From positions 1 to 64,000 of the forward strand of contig JACQOF010000127.1 of NCBI GenBank assembly GCA_016202645.1: a stretch of DNA of 64,000 bases, given 5' to 3'. Both the position numbers and the translations under genes were made by a program. The DNA comes from a bacterium (lineage in GTDB: Bacteria; Lindowbacteria; 2-12-FULL-62-27). Position 1 is the stretch's first letter, and each line of letters opens with the position of its first letter. The notes beneath the pieces are model-generated. The model was not told the DNA's origin. It did not search any database and saw only the letters and a list, made by a program, of their open reading frames with translations. This document shows, one piece after another, positions 5,803-13,963 of this stretch.

Positions 5803-7803
5803 TCATTTCTTTTGTTCCAGCTCCGCTATCACATCCCGCAACGCCGCCGCCTTCTCGAATTCCAGCGCGTCCGCCGCGGCGAACATCTCGCGCTCGAGAC
5901 GCCTCACAAGTTCCCGCTTGTCTTTGACCTTTTCCGCAATCTCGATGACATGGTCCTTTTCCACCAGATCGTCCTTCACGGCGCTCTGGATTGATTTGGG
6001 ATCGATGCCGTGCGCGCGATTGTACTCGGTCTGCTTCTCCCGCCGCCGCGCCGTTTCCTCGATCGCGCCCTTCATCGCGGCGGTCATCCGGTCCGCGTAG
6101 AGAATCACCCGGCCCCGCACGTGCCGGGCGGCGCGGCCGATGGTCTGGATGAGCGCAACCTTCGACCGCAGGAACCCCTCCTGGTGGGCGTCGAGTATCG
6201 CGACGAGGGAAACTTCCGGGAGATCCAACCCTTCCCGGAGCAGATTGATCCCGACGAGGACGTCGAACCGGCCAAGACGCAGATCCCGGAGAATCTTGAT
6301 CCGGTCTAGGGTATCGACGTCGGCGTGAAGATATTTGACCCGCATTTTTTCGCGGCACAAAAATTCAGTGAGGTCCTCCGCCATCTTTTTTGTAAGGGTC
6401 GTCACGAGCGTCCGCTCGCCGGCCGCGGAGACCGCCTGGATTTCCCTCATCAAATCGTCCACCTGGCCCGTCACCGGGCGGACTTCGATCCGGGGATCCA
6501 GAAGTCCCGTCGGCCGGACGATCTGTTCGACGACCTGCGCGGACACAGATCGCTCGTACTCGTCCGGCGTCGCCGACAGGAAAACAACCTGGCCGACGGA
6601 TTTTAAAAATTCGTCGTAACTGAGCGGGCGGTTATCATAGGCGCAGGGAAGGCGGAACCCGAAATCGACAAGATTTTTTTTGCGGGCGCGGTCGCCATTC
6701 AGCATGGCATGGATCTGCGGCAGGGTGACGTGACTTTCGTCGATGATCGTCAGAAAATCCGGGCGGGTCCGGGCGGCATTTGAAAAGTAATCCAGGAGCG
6801 TAAACGGCGGATCGCCAGGCGCGCGGCCCGATAGATGGCGGGAATAGTTTTCGATGCCTTTGCAGTAACCGATCTCCGACAGCATTTCCAGATCGTAGAG
6901 CGTGCGCGACCGGAGCCGTTCGGCGTAGAGGTCCTGGCCGGACTTTTTCAATTCGGCCAGGCGATCGCGCAGTTCCGCTTCGATGCCGGCCATGGCCGAT
7001 TTTCGCTTCTCGTCCGTCGTCACGTAGTGTTTGGCCGGGTAGATCACGGCGAAATCGAGAGTCTTGCGGGCCCGGCCCGTGATCGGTTCGACTTCGACGA
7101 TGCGTTCCAGCGTGTCGCCGAAAAACTCCAGGCGGTAGGCCGATTCGGAGTAGGCCAGGTAGACTTCCAGCAGATCTCCCCGGACGCGGAAACTTCCCCG
7201 GCGAAAATCGACGTGGCCGTTTTGATACTGCATCCGGACCAGCCGGTGGAGGAGATCCTTCCGGGGATAAGATTCGCCGGTCTTGAGGATCTGGACCATT
7301 TCGAGAAAGTCCTGCGGCGACCCGAGGCCGTAAATGCACGACACCGAGGCGACCACGATGACGTCCCGGCGCGACAGGACGGAGGCGGTTGCGGCCAGGC
7401 GCAGGCGGTCGATCCGGTCGTTGATGTCGGAATCCTTTTCAATGTAGGTGTCGGTCTGCGGCATGTAGCTTTCGGGCTGATAGTAATCATAGAAACTGAC
7501 GAAATAGTGAACTTCGTTCTTCGGGAAAAAATGCGTGAACTCGGAAAAGAGCTGGGCCGTCAGAGTCTTGTTGTGCGATACGACCAGCACCGGACGGCCG
7601 ACGCGGGCGATCACGTTGGCGAGGGTGAAGGTTTTTCCCGATCCGGTCACGCCGTGCAGGGTTTGAAATCGCGCGCCGGACTCGATCCCGCGCACCAGTT
7701 TTTCGATGGCCTGTGGCTGGTCTCCGGCCGGAGCGTATTCCGAGCTGATCTCAAACTGCCGCGCATCAGAGCCGGCGATCGCCGGCGGAGCATTCCGGGG
7801 CAT
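5803..7803 (-). CDS. uvrB: Excinuclease ABC subunit B
   Basis: The 666-aa full-length UvrB has Walker A GVTGSGKT (51-58), the beta-hairpin region around YDYYQPESYMPQTDTYIEKD, helicase motifs through GINLLREGLDLPEVSLV and QTIGRAARH, and a C-terminal UVR coiled coil (RRLEREMFAAADALEFEKAAALRD) for UvrC contact. It verifies lesions handed over by UvrA in nucleotide excision repair. It is the last gene of the alr-thiL-tsaE-tsaB-polymerase-uvrB operon and starts 3 nt after the preceding stop. uvrA and uvrC are not in the window. Confidence 0.97.
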   Translation of the reverse strand: MPRNAPPAIAGSDARQFEISSEYAPAGDQPQAIEKLVRGIESGARFQTLHGVTGSGKTFTLANVIARVGRPVLVVSHNKTLTAQLFSEFTHFFPKNEVHYFVSFYDYYQPESYMPQTDTYIEKDSDINDRIDRLRLAATASVLSRRDVIVVASVSCIYGLGSPQDFLEMVQILKTGESYPRKDLLHRLVRMQYQNGHVDFRRGSFRVRGDLLEVYLAYSESAYRLEFFGDTLERIVEVEPITGRARKTLDFAVIYPAKHYVTTDEKRKSAMAGIEAELRDRLAELKKSGQDLYAERLRSRTLYDLEMLSEIGYCKGIENYSRHLSGRAPGDPPFTLLDYFSNAARTRPDFLTIIDESHVTLPQIHAMLNGDRARKKNLVDFGFRLPCAYDNRPLSYDEFLKSVGQVVFLSATPDEYERSVSAQVVEQIVRPTGLLDPRIEVRPVTGQVDDLMREIQAVSAAGERTLVTTLTKKMAEDLTEFLCREKMRVKYLHADVDTLDRIKILRDLRLGRFDVLVGINLLREGLDLPEVSLVAILDAHQEGFLRSKVALIQTIGRAARHVRGRVILYADRMTAAMKGAIEETARRREKQTEYNRAHGIDPKSIQSAVKDDLVEKDHVIEIAEKVKDKRELVRRLEREMFAAADALEFEKAAALRDVIAELEQKK

Positions 7804-7806
7804 CGG

Positions 7807-8862
7807 TCAGAACCCCCGCAGGATTTCGAGGTCCGAACGCGGAGAGCCGTGGAGCTGGTACCGCTCGCGGTCGCAGACAATCTCGCAGACCGACAGGTTC
7901 AACTCCAAGGGCGCCGCCTCCGGCAGGAGATCCCTCATTTTTTTCAACATCGAGAGCGCTCCCACCAGCAGGGACGACGGGCGGCTCGTCGGCAGGAGAA
8001 ACCGGTAGCGGTGCGTGACGCGCTGGCCCCCGCCGGTCATCTCCAGCGTGAGGGCAAACCCGGCGTGTCCGTTTTTCTGGAGCTGATCGGAGAGTTCGCC
8101 GGTGAGGCGCGTCAGAATTTTCTTGTGGGATTCCGATCCCTCGGCCATCCGGAACATCCCGTTCCGGGACAGGCGGGTCGGTTTGGCGAAGGGCAGAACT
8201 TCGTGGTCGTCTTCGCCCCGGCCGAGCGCCGCCATGCGCCGGCCCTGCCCGGGAAATTTCTTTTCAAGAAGTTCCGCATCGAGGCCCCCGACTTCGCCGA
8301 TCTTCTCCAGACCCATCTTCTTGAATTCCTGGATCCACTTCCGCGGAATGCCCCAGAAATGCTTCAGATCAAGGCCGCTCAGGACGTCGCGGATGTGCGG
8401 ATCGGAAATGGTCCGGCCTGTCTCGTTCCCGAGTTTGGCGAGAAACTTGTTCCGGGATGCGTGGATGTCGACTCGGAAAGGATACGGGCGGCGGAAATTC
8501 TCCCGGAGAAGGTCTTCGGACCAGCCGTCCGGCTCCTCCGTCAGGTCGCTGAACCATTCATAGAAATCAAGTTGCTCCGTGAAAGGATACCGCTCGCGCA
8601 GGCTGCTGTTCAGCTGGTCCGATATCCGCGCGTAAGATTGATAGTCGGCGGGCACAAACACGCCGTCCGGCAGGGCCGCCCGGGCTTTGTCCAGCGGCAT
8701 CCGCCGCCGAACCCCCCGCGCCGCGGCGCTCTCGGAACACGCCACCACAAACCCGGGCTCATCCGGAAAATGCAGAGCCAACGCGGCCTCCTCCCCAAGA
8801 CCCAGCCGGGCCCGCTCGATTGTCAAATAAAAATCCCGCACCGACACATGAACGATCCTCAT
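7807..8862 (-). CDS. Y-family DNA polymerase homologue lacking catalytic aspartates
   Basis: The 351-aa product has the overall DinB/ImuB layout: palm/fingers start IVHVSVRDFYLTIE, a thumb HhH region near LDLKHFWGIPRKWIQEFKKMGLEKIGEVGGL, and a little-finger domain ending with strands (HAGFALTLEMTGGGQRVTHRYRF). The metal-binding motif that normally reads HxDxDxFF is HVSVRDFY, so both Asp are replaced (Ser7, Arg9). The second motif, normally SIDE, is DFYE and keeps only the Glu. Polymerase activity is therefore unlikely. ImuB proteins are similarly dead, but this one lacks ImuB's long C-terminal tail and no ImuA or DnaE2 is present. The start is ATG 8862. It lies directly upstream of uvrB. Confidence 0.8.
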   Translation of the reverse strand: MRIVHVSVRDFYLTIERARLGLGEEAALALHFPDEPGFVVACSESAAARGVRRRMPLDKARAALPDGVFVPADYQSYARISDQLNSSLRERYPFTEQLDFYEWFSDLTEEPDGWSEDLLRENFRRPYPFRVDIHASRNKFLAKLGNETGRTISDPHIRDVLSGLDLKHFWGIPRKWIQEFKKMGLEKIGEVGGLDAELLEKKFPGQGRRMAALGRGEDDHEVLPFAKPTRLSRNGMFRMAEGSESHKKILTRLTGELSDQLQKNGHAGFALTLEMTGGGQRVTHRYRFLLPTSRPSSLLVGALSMLKKMRDLLPEAAPLELNLSVCEIVCDRERYQLHGSPRSDLEILRGF

Positions 8863-8872
8863 CGCCGATATC

Positions 8873-9559
8873 TTATCGGTTCCCCCCTTCCCGCGCAACT
8901 GCGTTCCCCAGTGAAAAACGCTTCTTCCCGGGACCCAATGTCGCGCCCCGGAGATACATTGGCAACAATCTGATCGCATCCGTGGTTTCTCCCGCGGCCG
9001 CTTTGAGCGCCGCCAGACGCGGGAGGCCGAGATAGAGCCCTTCGGGATTGACCGCAACCAGCGTTGCGTCTTTGGGGATTTTTATCCGCAGGGCGCCCGT
9101 TGAGGAAACGGCCGCGGGTGCGCGTTCGCAGACCGGCATCCGGTCGCCCTCGATTCGGTAGCCGGCGATGTACTCCAGATCGCGGGCCGCCGGGAAGCGC
9201 ACAAAGAAGCGCCCGGAACGCCCGGCCATGAGATGGGCGCCGACGGCGGCCGCTTCCAACCGGTTCACGCCGACCATCGGCAGATTCAAGGACTGCGAAA
9301 CGGCCTTGGCCATCGACAATCCCACGCGAAGCGCCGTGAATCCTCCAGGCCCGACGCCTCCGGCGATAAATGCCAGTGAGGCGATCGCGACACCGGATTC
9401 GGATTGGATTTCTGAAAGAGCCCGGGTCAGCCATGTGAGAGATGTCGGTCCGGAAAGCGCGCGCCGCTCGGCCAGAATGCGGCCGCCGCCGTATATGCCG
9501 ACCAAGGCAATCCGATCAGCGGTATCGATCAACAGGAACCGATCTTGAGACTGATTCAT
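8873..9559 (-). CDS. tsaB: tRNA t6A biosynthesis protein TsaB
   Basis: The 228-aa ASKHA-fold protein opens with FLLIDTADRIALVGIY and carries GGVGPGGFTALRVGLSMAKA, the TsaB counterpart of GPGSFTGLRIG. TsaB is the non-catalytic partner of TsaD and TsaE in N6-threonylcarbamoyladenosine synthesis on ANN-decoding tRNAs. The start is ATG 9559, overlapping the tsaE stop (ATGA). The 83-bp palindromic element at 9563-9645 lies immediately upstream and occupies its leader, which may alter its translation. tsaD is not in the window. Confidence 0.9.
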   Translation of the reverse strand: MNQSQDRFLLIDTADRIALVGIYGGGRILAERRALSGPTSLTWLTRALSEIQSESGVAIASLAFIAGGVGPGGFTALRVGLSMAKAVSQSLNLPMVGVNRLEAAAVGAHLMAGRSGRFFVRFPAARDLEYIAGYRIEGDRMPVCERAPAAVSSTGALRIKIPKDATLVAVNPEGLYLGLPRLAALKAAAGETTDAIRLLPMYLRGATLGPGKKRFSLGNAVAREGGNR

Positions 9560-10041
9560 GGACCGCCCCCAACACGGAATGGAGAAATTTCCGTCCTGGA
9601 AATTTCTGAGACTGGAGCGTTGGGGACTGGACATCCCTGTCCGCCGGCCAGGCGCTTCATGCGGATGTCCCTCCGGGCGGGATCGGACGTGTGCCGGAAT
9701 GTTATTTCGAGACGCTGGCCCGGCATCAACGCTGGAAATTTGTCCGCCCACTCCACAAAAATCGCGGCGCGCGGGCCCGCCAGCAATTCCTCCCAGCCAA
9801 GCGACAGGACATCCTCCGCGGTATTCAGCCGATACCAGTCGAAATGATGGACCGGACCCTCCGGAAGGTCATATCGCGCATGGAGGATAAATGTCGGGCT
9901 GACCACCTGTTTCGCCAGACGGGCTGAGCGCTTCCGGACCCACTCCCGGACAAAAGTGGTCTTGCCGGCGCCGAGCGGCCCCACGAGCGCAACGATGGAC
10001 CCGGGAGGAATCTCGATTTTGCGGTGGGAGACGGCCATCAA
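9556..10041 (-). CDS. tsaE: tRNA t6A ATPase TsaE with element-encoded C-terminal tail
   Basis: The 161-aa P-loop ATPase has Walker A GPLGAGKT (21-28), a SPTFIL segment, HHFDWYRL and IFVEWADKF, all hallmarks of TsaE, which drives the TsaBDE cycle. The natural fold should end near residue 130. The last ~30 residues (GGQGCPVPNAPVSEISRTEI and on) are encoded by an 83-bp palindromic repeat that recurs inside the ogg gene. The real protein has thus gained a foreign tail. It overlaps thiL by 4 bp at its start and tsaB by 4 bp at its end. Confidence 0.9.
   Translation of the reverse strand: MMAVSHRKIEIPPGSIVALVGPLGAGKTTFVREWVRKRSARLAKQVVSPTFILHARYDLPEGPVHHFDWYRLNTAEDVLSLGWEELLAGPRAAIFVEWADKFPALMPGQRLEITFRHTSDPARRDIRMKRLAGGQGCPVPNAPVSEISRTEISPFRVGGGP
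9563..9645. repeat. 83-bp palindromic element, copy A (in tsaE 3' end)
   Basis: It contains two hairpins: GAAATTTCC-gtcct-GGAAATTTC and GGACA-tccc-TGTCC. A second copy of exactly the same length lies at 18582-18664. The first hairpin differs between copies by matched changes in both arms, so structure has been kept while sequence drifted. The element is translated here as the tail of TsaE. Confidence 0.85.
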
Positions 10042-11003
10042 AACCTGTGCAAAAACCCCTGGGCCATGAGGGGGACTTCCGGGCGCTTCTCCATATTATA
10101 TAGGCGGCCCCCACGGGCGGGGGCACGGCGGATCCGGCCGATGCAGGTGTACCGCGCCTGGATGATGCGCGGGATGGGCGGGCGCGCGGTAAAGAGAAGC
10201 ACGTAGTCTTCGCCGCCAATCGCGGCTTCCGAGATCGGATCCAGGCCCAGAGACGTGAAGGCCTTCCGGGTGGATGGAGACATGGGCAGACGACCGGGAA
10301 ATATTCCGGCGGCGACACAACTGGCGGCGCAAAGGCGATAGAGATCGAGAAGCAGTCCATCCGAAACATCCATCATGGCGGTAACGCAGGGCAGTTTCGA
10401 TAAAATCGCTCCAGCATTTTTCTGGGCCTTCGGCCGAAGATGGGCTTGGGCCAAATCTTTTGGAACCCGGCGGCGCGCCCGGAACAGGTGCAAGGCGGCG
10501 CGGGACGCCCCAACTTCGCCGGAGAGATAAATCAGGTCGCCGGGCCGGGCGCCCGACCTTGAAATGAATCGTTTTTCAAGTTTCCCCGCGACGGAAATAT
10601 CGACAAACAGTTTCGGCGCCCGCGTCACGTCACCGCCGACGATCGGCGTCCGGTACTCGCCGGCCGCCTGGGCCATGCCGGACAGAAGTTCCCGGACCTG
10701 TGGGAGCCGGACGCCTTTGGGAATGCCCACCGTAGCCAGCGCCGCCGACGGGCACGCGCCGCAGGCGTAGATGTCCGACACCGCGGCAGATACGGCCTTG
10801 TAGCCGACATCCGCCCAGGAAAAATATCGGAGATCAAAATCGACGCCCTCCTGCAGAGCGTCCGACGTCAGTACCACGTCGGTCTTGCCGATCCGCACCA
10901 GCGCCGCGTCATCCCCCGGGCCGATCCGCACGCCCAATTTCCGGGCGCGGGAATCCGCCTTGAACCGACGATAAACCTCCCCAAGGACTGTCTGCTCGTT
11001 CAA
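10038..11003 (-). CDS. thiL: Thiamine-monophosphate kinase
   Basis: The 321-aa AIR-synthase-superfamily protein has the ThiL signatures GPGDDAAL (28-35), TSDALQEGVDF with the Mg-binding aspartate, the helix KAVSAAVSDIYACGA, GGDVTRA, and MMDVSDGLLLDL. It phosphorylates thiamine monophosphate to the diphosphate using ATP. It overlaps alr upstream and tsaE downstream by 4 bp each. No TPP riboswitch was seen in the operon leader. Confidence 0.93.
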   Translation of the reverse strand: MNEQTVLGEVYRRFKADSRARKLGVRIGPGDDAALVRIGKTDVVLTSDALQEGVDFDLRYFSWADVGYKAVSAAVSDIYACGACPSAALATVGIPKGVRLPQVRELLSGMAQAAGEYRTPIVGGDVTRAPKLFVDISVAGKLEKRFISRSGARPGDLIYLSGEVGASRAALHLFRARRRVPKDLAQAHLRPKAQKNAGAILSKLPCVTAMMDVSDGLLLDLYRLCAASCVAAGIFPGRLPMSPSTRKAFTSLGLDPISEAAIGGEDYVLLFTARPPIPRIIQARYTCIGRIRRAPARGGRLYNMEKRPEVPLMAQGFLHRF

Positions 11004-12145
11004 GGCTTGTAAATCCTGGGCAGTCGTTTTCCGAAATCCGTCATGACTTCGTACGGAATCGTGCCGGTCACTTTCGACATCTCCCAGAAATCCGGCCCGC
11101 GGCTCTGAGCGGGAAACAGTCCATCGTCTCCCAGAATCAGGATGGGGTCGCCGACGGAAATATCATCCGCGACGGCCGTCAAATCCAGAAACGATTGGTC
11201 CATGCAGATCCGGCCCAGAAACGGCAGGGGCCGGCCCCGGAAATGCGCCACCGAATCCGCGCCACGCCGCCAATCCAGACCGTCAGCGTATCCGACCTGC
11301 ACGACCCCGACGGGCGTGAGTTTCCGGACGCGGCCGGCCAACCCGTACCCAACGCCCTCGCCGGGCTCGACCCATTTCACGGAGATGAGCCGCGCTTTGA
11401 CCACCATCGCCTCGGAAAGCCCCAAACGCGCGGCGTGAGACTCTTGGGGGGTTACGCCATAGAGACCCAGTCCCACGCGGGCCATGTCGTAATGAAAAGC
11501 CCGTGACACAAGAACGCCGCCGGTATTTGCCAGATGGCGGATGCGCGGGATCACGCCGAGACGACGCATCTCTTGAAGACTCCGTTCAAATCGACGGCGC
11601 TGAATCTGCATGAAGGAAGGGTTCTCCAGGGCCGTTGCCAAGTGTGAATAGACACCTTCGACGGAAACGCCCCGAAAGAGCCCAAGCCGCAGGCTGAAAT
11701 CTCCCGCCTGGCGCCAAGGCACGCCGAGGCGGTTCATACCCGAATCAATCTTGAGATGCACCACGGCGCGGCGGCCGGCCCGCGACGCCACGGAATCCAG
11801 TTCGTCGGCGAAGTCGATCGTAAACAACGTGAACGTCACATTTCTCAACAGCAGGTCCCGCAGATCACGGCGGTCGACGGGGCCCATGAGCAGTATCCGC
11901 GCGCGCGGACAAACGTCCCGCAGGCGGTGCGCTTCATCCCCCGTCGACACACAAAACCACCGCACACCGGACCGGTACAGCGCCGCCGACACGCCCTCGA
12001 TGCCGTGCCCGTACGCGTCCGCCTTGACCACAGCCGCCAGTTGCGCGCGCCCCAGTTTCCTCTGAAACAACCGCGCGTTAGCGGCGATCCGGTCCAGATA
12101 AATTTCAACCCACGCGGGCCGCCGCACCCGCCACTTCCGCCCCAT
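11000..12145 (-). CDS. alr: Alanine racemase
   Basis: The 381-aa fold-type III PLP enzyme has the PLP-lysine motif AVVKADAYGHG (Lys41), the RHLANTGG and MARVGLGLYG segments, the catalytic-Tyr region VGYGLAGR, and the C-terminal RICMDQSFLDLT motif. It supplies D-alanine for peptidoglycan. It is the first gene of the alr-thiL-tsaE-tsaB-polymerase-uvrB operon. The 108-bp gap to the divergent hydrolase gene should carry its promoter, though no clear -35/-10 pair was identified. Confidence 0.95.
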   Translation of the reverse strand: MGRKWRVRRPAWVEIYLDRIAANARLFQRKLGRAQLAAVVKADAYGHGIEGVSAALYRSGVRWFCVSTGDEAHRLRDVCPRARILLMGPVDRRDLRDLLLRNVTFTLFTIDFADELDSVASRAGRRAVVHLKIDSGMNRLGVPWRQAGDFSLRLGLFRGVSVEGVYSHLATALENPSFMQIQRRRFERSLQEMRRLGVIPRIRHLANTGGVLVSRAFHYDMARVGLGLYGVTPQESHAARLGLSEAMVVKARLISVKWVEPGEGVGYGLAGRVRKLTPVGVVQVGYADGLDWRRGADSVAHFRGRPLPFLGRICMDQSFLDLTAVADDISVGDPILILGDDGLFPAQSRGPDFWEMSKVTGTIPYEVMTDFGKRLPRIYKP

Positions 12146-12253
12146 TCCGCCACACTAAATTTTGAACCCGACGTTGTAAATCCCCCCAAAAGGGGACGGA
12201 GGCTAACAGATTAACAGTTGATGCCGGGTGGCCACTGGTGATAGTGTTTCCTC

Positions 12254-12997
12254 ATGAATGTGAAGGAAAGTTTCATCGACCTCGCGACACCCACCGGCCT
12301 CATGCGGACGCATGTCTTCGAGCCCGCCACGGAAACGCCCGCCAAGAAGTATCCCGGGCTGTTGTTCTATACGGAGATCTTCCAGGTCACAGGCCCGATG
12401 CGGAGGCTGTCCGCGCAGTTCGCCGCACAAGGATATGTCGTGCTGGTCCCGGAGATATATCACGAACATGAGGCGCCGGGCACGGTGCTGGGATACGACG
12501 AGCCTGGGAAATCGAAGGGAAACGCGTACAAGCACAAGACACGACTGACGACGTTTGATGAAGACGCGCGGGTGGTCATCCGGGCGCTGAAGGAGTATCC
12601 CGCCTGCAGTGGACGGCTTGGTGTGGTCGGTTTCTGCATCGGAGGCCATCTCGCGTTTCGGGCCGCACTCAACAAGGAAATCCTTGCGGCCTGCTGCTTC
12701 TATCCGACCGATCTCCACAGCGGCACCCTGGGTGAGGGACAGAATGCGGACTCGCTCCGCCGGGTCCAAGACATCCGCGGGGAACTTCTCATGATCTGGG
12801 GGAGACAGGATCCGCACATTCCCTATGAGGGGCGATTGGCGATTTACAAGACCCTGCATGAATCAGGCGCTCGATTCACCTGGCATGAATTCAACGCGGA
12901 ACATGCGTTTATGCGGGACGATGGCAACCGCCACAATCCGGCCGACGCCGCGCGCTGTCTCACCCTGGCTTACGATTTGTTTCATCGAACCCTCTGA
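12254..12997 (+). CDS. Dienelactone hydrolase family protein
   Basis: The 247-aa alpha/beta hydrolase has the DLH nucleophile elbow GFCIGG with Cys128, Asp186 in WGRQDPHIP, His217 in NAEHAFM, and Glu41 in TEIF, the residue that orients the Cys in DLH. Its natural substrate may be a lactone or ester. No aromatic-degradation genes flank it, so carboxymethylenebutenolidase should be read as family rather than pathway. It is monocistronic and diverges from alr. Confidence 0.88.
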   Translation: MNVKESFIDLATPTGLMRTHVFEPATETPAKKYPGLLFYTEIFQVTGPMRRLSAQFAAQGYVVLVPEIYHEHEAPGTVLGYDEPGKSKGNAYKHKTRLTTFDEDARVVIRALKEYPACSGRLGVVGFCIGGHLAFRAALNKEILAACCFYPTDLHSGTLGEGQNADSLRRVQDIRGELLMIWGRQDPHIPYEGRLAIYKTLHESGARFTWHEFNAEHAFMRDDGNRHNPADAARCLTLAYDLFHRTL

Positions 12998-13044
12998 CCT
13001 CATCGTTGACATCAGCAGCCAGGGCAGGATAGGGTCGCCGACGA

Positions 13045-13262
13045 ACGGAAGGTGCCTTGCTGCACGTGCGGCTGGGTAAACGGGAATCCCGTGACTCCGC
13101 TTTCTGCGGGGAAATCGGGAGCGGTCACGCCACTGTGAAGGGGTGCCGGCGCCGGATGCCACTGTCCTCCTTCGCCGCCTGCGATGATGTTCGCGCAGAG
13201 ACGGCTACGGAGGACGGGAAGGCGGCGCGGCGATACGCCTGAGCCAGGAGACCGGCCTTTCG
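13045..13262 (+). ncRNA. Cobalamin (B12) riboswitch
   Basis: This region fills the 301-bp gap before the CbiX-like gene. It contains the conserved core in order: GGTGCC near 13051, GGGAATCCCGTG (13082-13093), GGTCACGCCACTGTGAA (13123-13139), and the B12 box GAGCCAGGAGACCGGCC (13241-13257). This is the typical order and spacing of the AdoCbl-type riboswitch. The limits are approximate. The ATG follows within about 40 bp, so control is probably translational, by hiding the AAGGGGA ribosome-binding site. Confidence 0.9.
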
Positions 13263-13298
13263 GGACGATCAGATTCTCCTCGATGAAAGGGGAAGGCC

Positions 13299-13724
13299 AT
13301 GTCCTCCGGGAACGGATCCAAATCCATCAAGCATCCATCTTCAGCTCTCGTCATCGTTTCGCACCAGAGCCTCGTGCGGCGGGGCAGTCTTCAATTGCGC
13401 CGAATCGGCAGCCGGCTGCGCGCCGAGAGAAATTTTATCGCGATCTATGACGTGAACATCGCCGGAAAAGGAGGCTTGGAAAATCTCGCCCGAAAAATCG
13501 ATAAGTCAGGCATCCGGTCTGTACTGGTACTACCCTTCTTTCTGCACGATGGATATCATGTCCGTGTCGAACTCCCATCACGCCTTCGAACCTTGCGGCG
13601 CACACATCCCCGGCTCAAACTGCGGCTCCTGCCTCACCTGGGATCCCACCCGGACCTCGGGGATCTCGTTCGGGATATCATCATGTCTCCGGGACGACCG
13701 ACTGCAACATCAAGAGCGGAATGA
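13299..13724 (+). CDS. CbiX/SirB-type chelatase-like protein
   Basis: The 141-aa product matches the small CbiX-fold chelatases: SALVIVSHQS at the N-terminus (normally GHGS), VLVLPFFLHDGYHVRVELP carrying the second metal-site His, and HPRLKLRLLPHLGSHPDLGDLV. The class inserts Co2+ or Fe2+ into sirohydrochlorin. The upstream cobalamin riboswitch strongly suggests a cobalt/B12 role. The N-terminal His is kept but its GHGS loop is altered to SHQS, so the substrate could differ. SD AAGGGGA lies about 7 nt upstream of the ATG. No other B12 genes are nearby. Confidence 0.78.
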   Translation: MSSGNGSKSIKHPSSALVIVSHQSLVRRGSLQLRRIGSRLRAERNFIAIYDVNIAGKGGLENLARKIDKSGIRSVLVLPFFLHDGYHVRVELPSRLRTLRRTHPRLKLRLLPHLGSHPDLGDLVRDIIMSPGRPTATSRAE

Positions 13725-13806
13725 GGTTTGTTTTTCCGGGGGTTTTCTAGTATCTAGGATACAGAATGCGCCTGCCCCGCGCATCTATTTGCATGGAGGC
13801 AAGATG

Positions 13807-13840
13807 CCGTACGATGCCATGGATGGCATGCGTCGTACGG
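13807..13840 (+). repeat. Stem-loop upstream of tRNA-Arg
   Basis: CCGTACGA (13807-13814) pairs with TCGTACGG (13833-13840), and GCCAT pairs with ATGGC within. The hairpin ends 5 bp before the tRNA. There is no T-tract, so it is unlikely to be a simple terminator; it may be a processing structure. Confidence 0.7.
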
Positions 13841-13845
13841 TACAT

Positions 13846-13919
13846 GCGCCCGTAGCTCAGCTGGATAGAGCGACGGCCTCCGAAGCCGTAGGCCAGAGGT
13901 TCGACTCCTCTCGGGCGCA
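13846..13919 (+). tRNA. tRNA-Arg (anticodon CCG)
   Basis: The 74-nt cloverleaf has acceptor GCGCCCG/CGGGCGC, a D-arm GCTCAGCTGGATAGAGC, an anticodon stem ACGGC/GCCGT with loop CTCCGAA (anticodon CCG), and a T-arm AGAGG-TTCGACT-CCTCT. The discriminator is A. CCA is not encoded. No integration scar is evident downstream. Confidence 0.97.
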
Positions 13920-13963
13920 CAGGGGCAGGCGGGGATTGACAGAAATTCGGGGGGTTACTTACT

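Noticed and set aside
6835-8973. A 712-codon plus-strand open frame opposite uvrB and the polymerase-like gene
   Set aside because: It mirrors codon structure of the real minus-strand genes, spans two of them, and has no recognisable domain.
13725-13919. tRNA-Arg as an integration site of a genomic island
   Set aside because: No direct repeat of the tRNA 3' end and no integrase downstream; the following genes look native.
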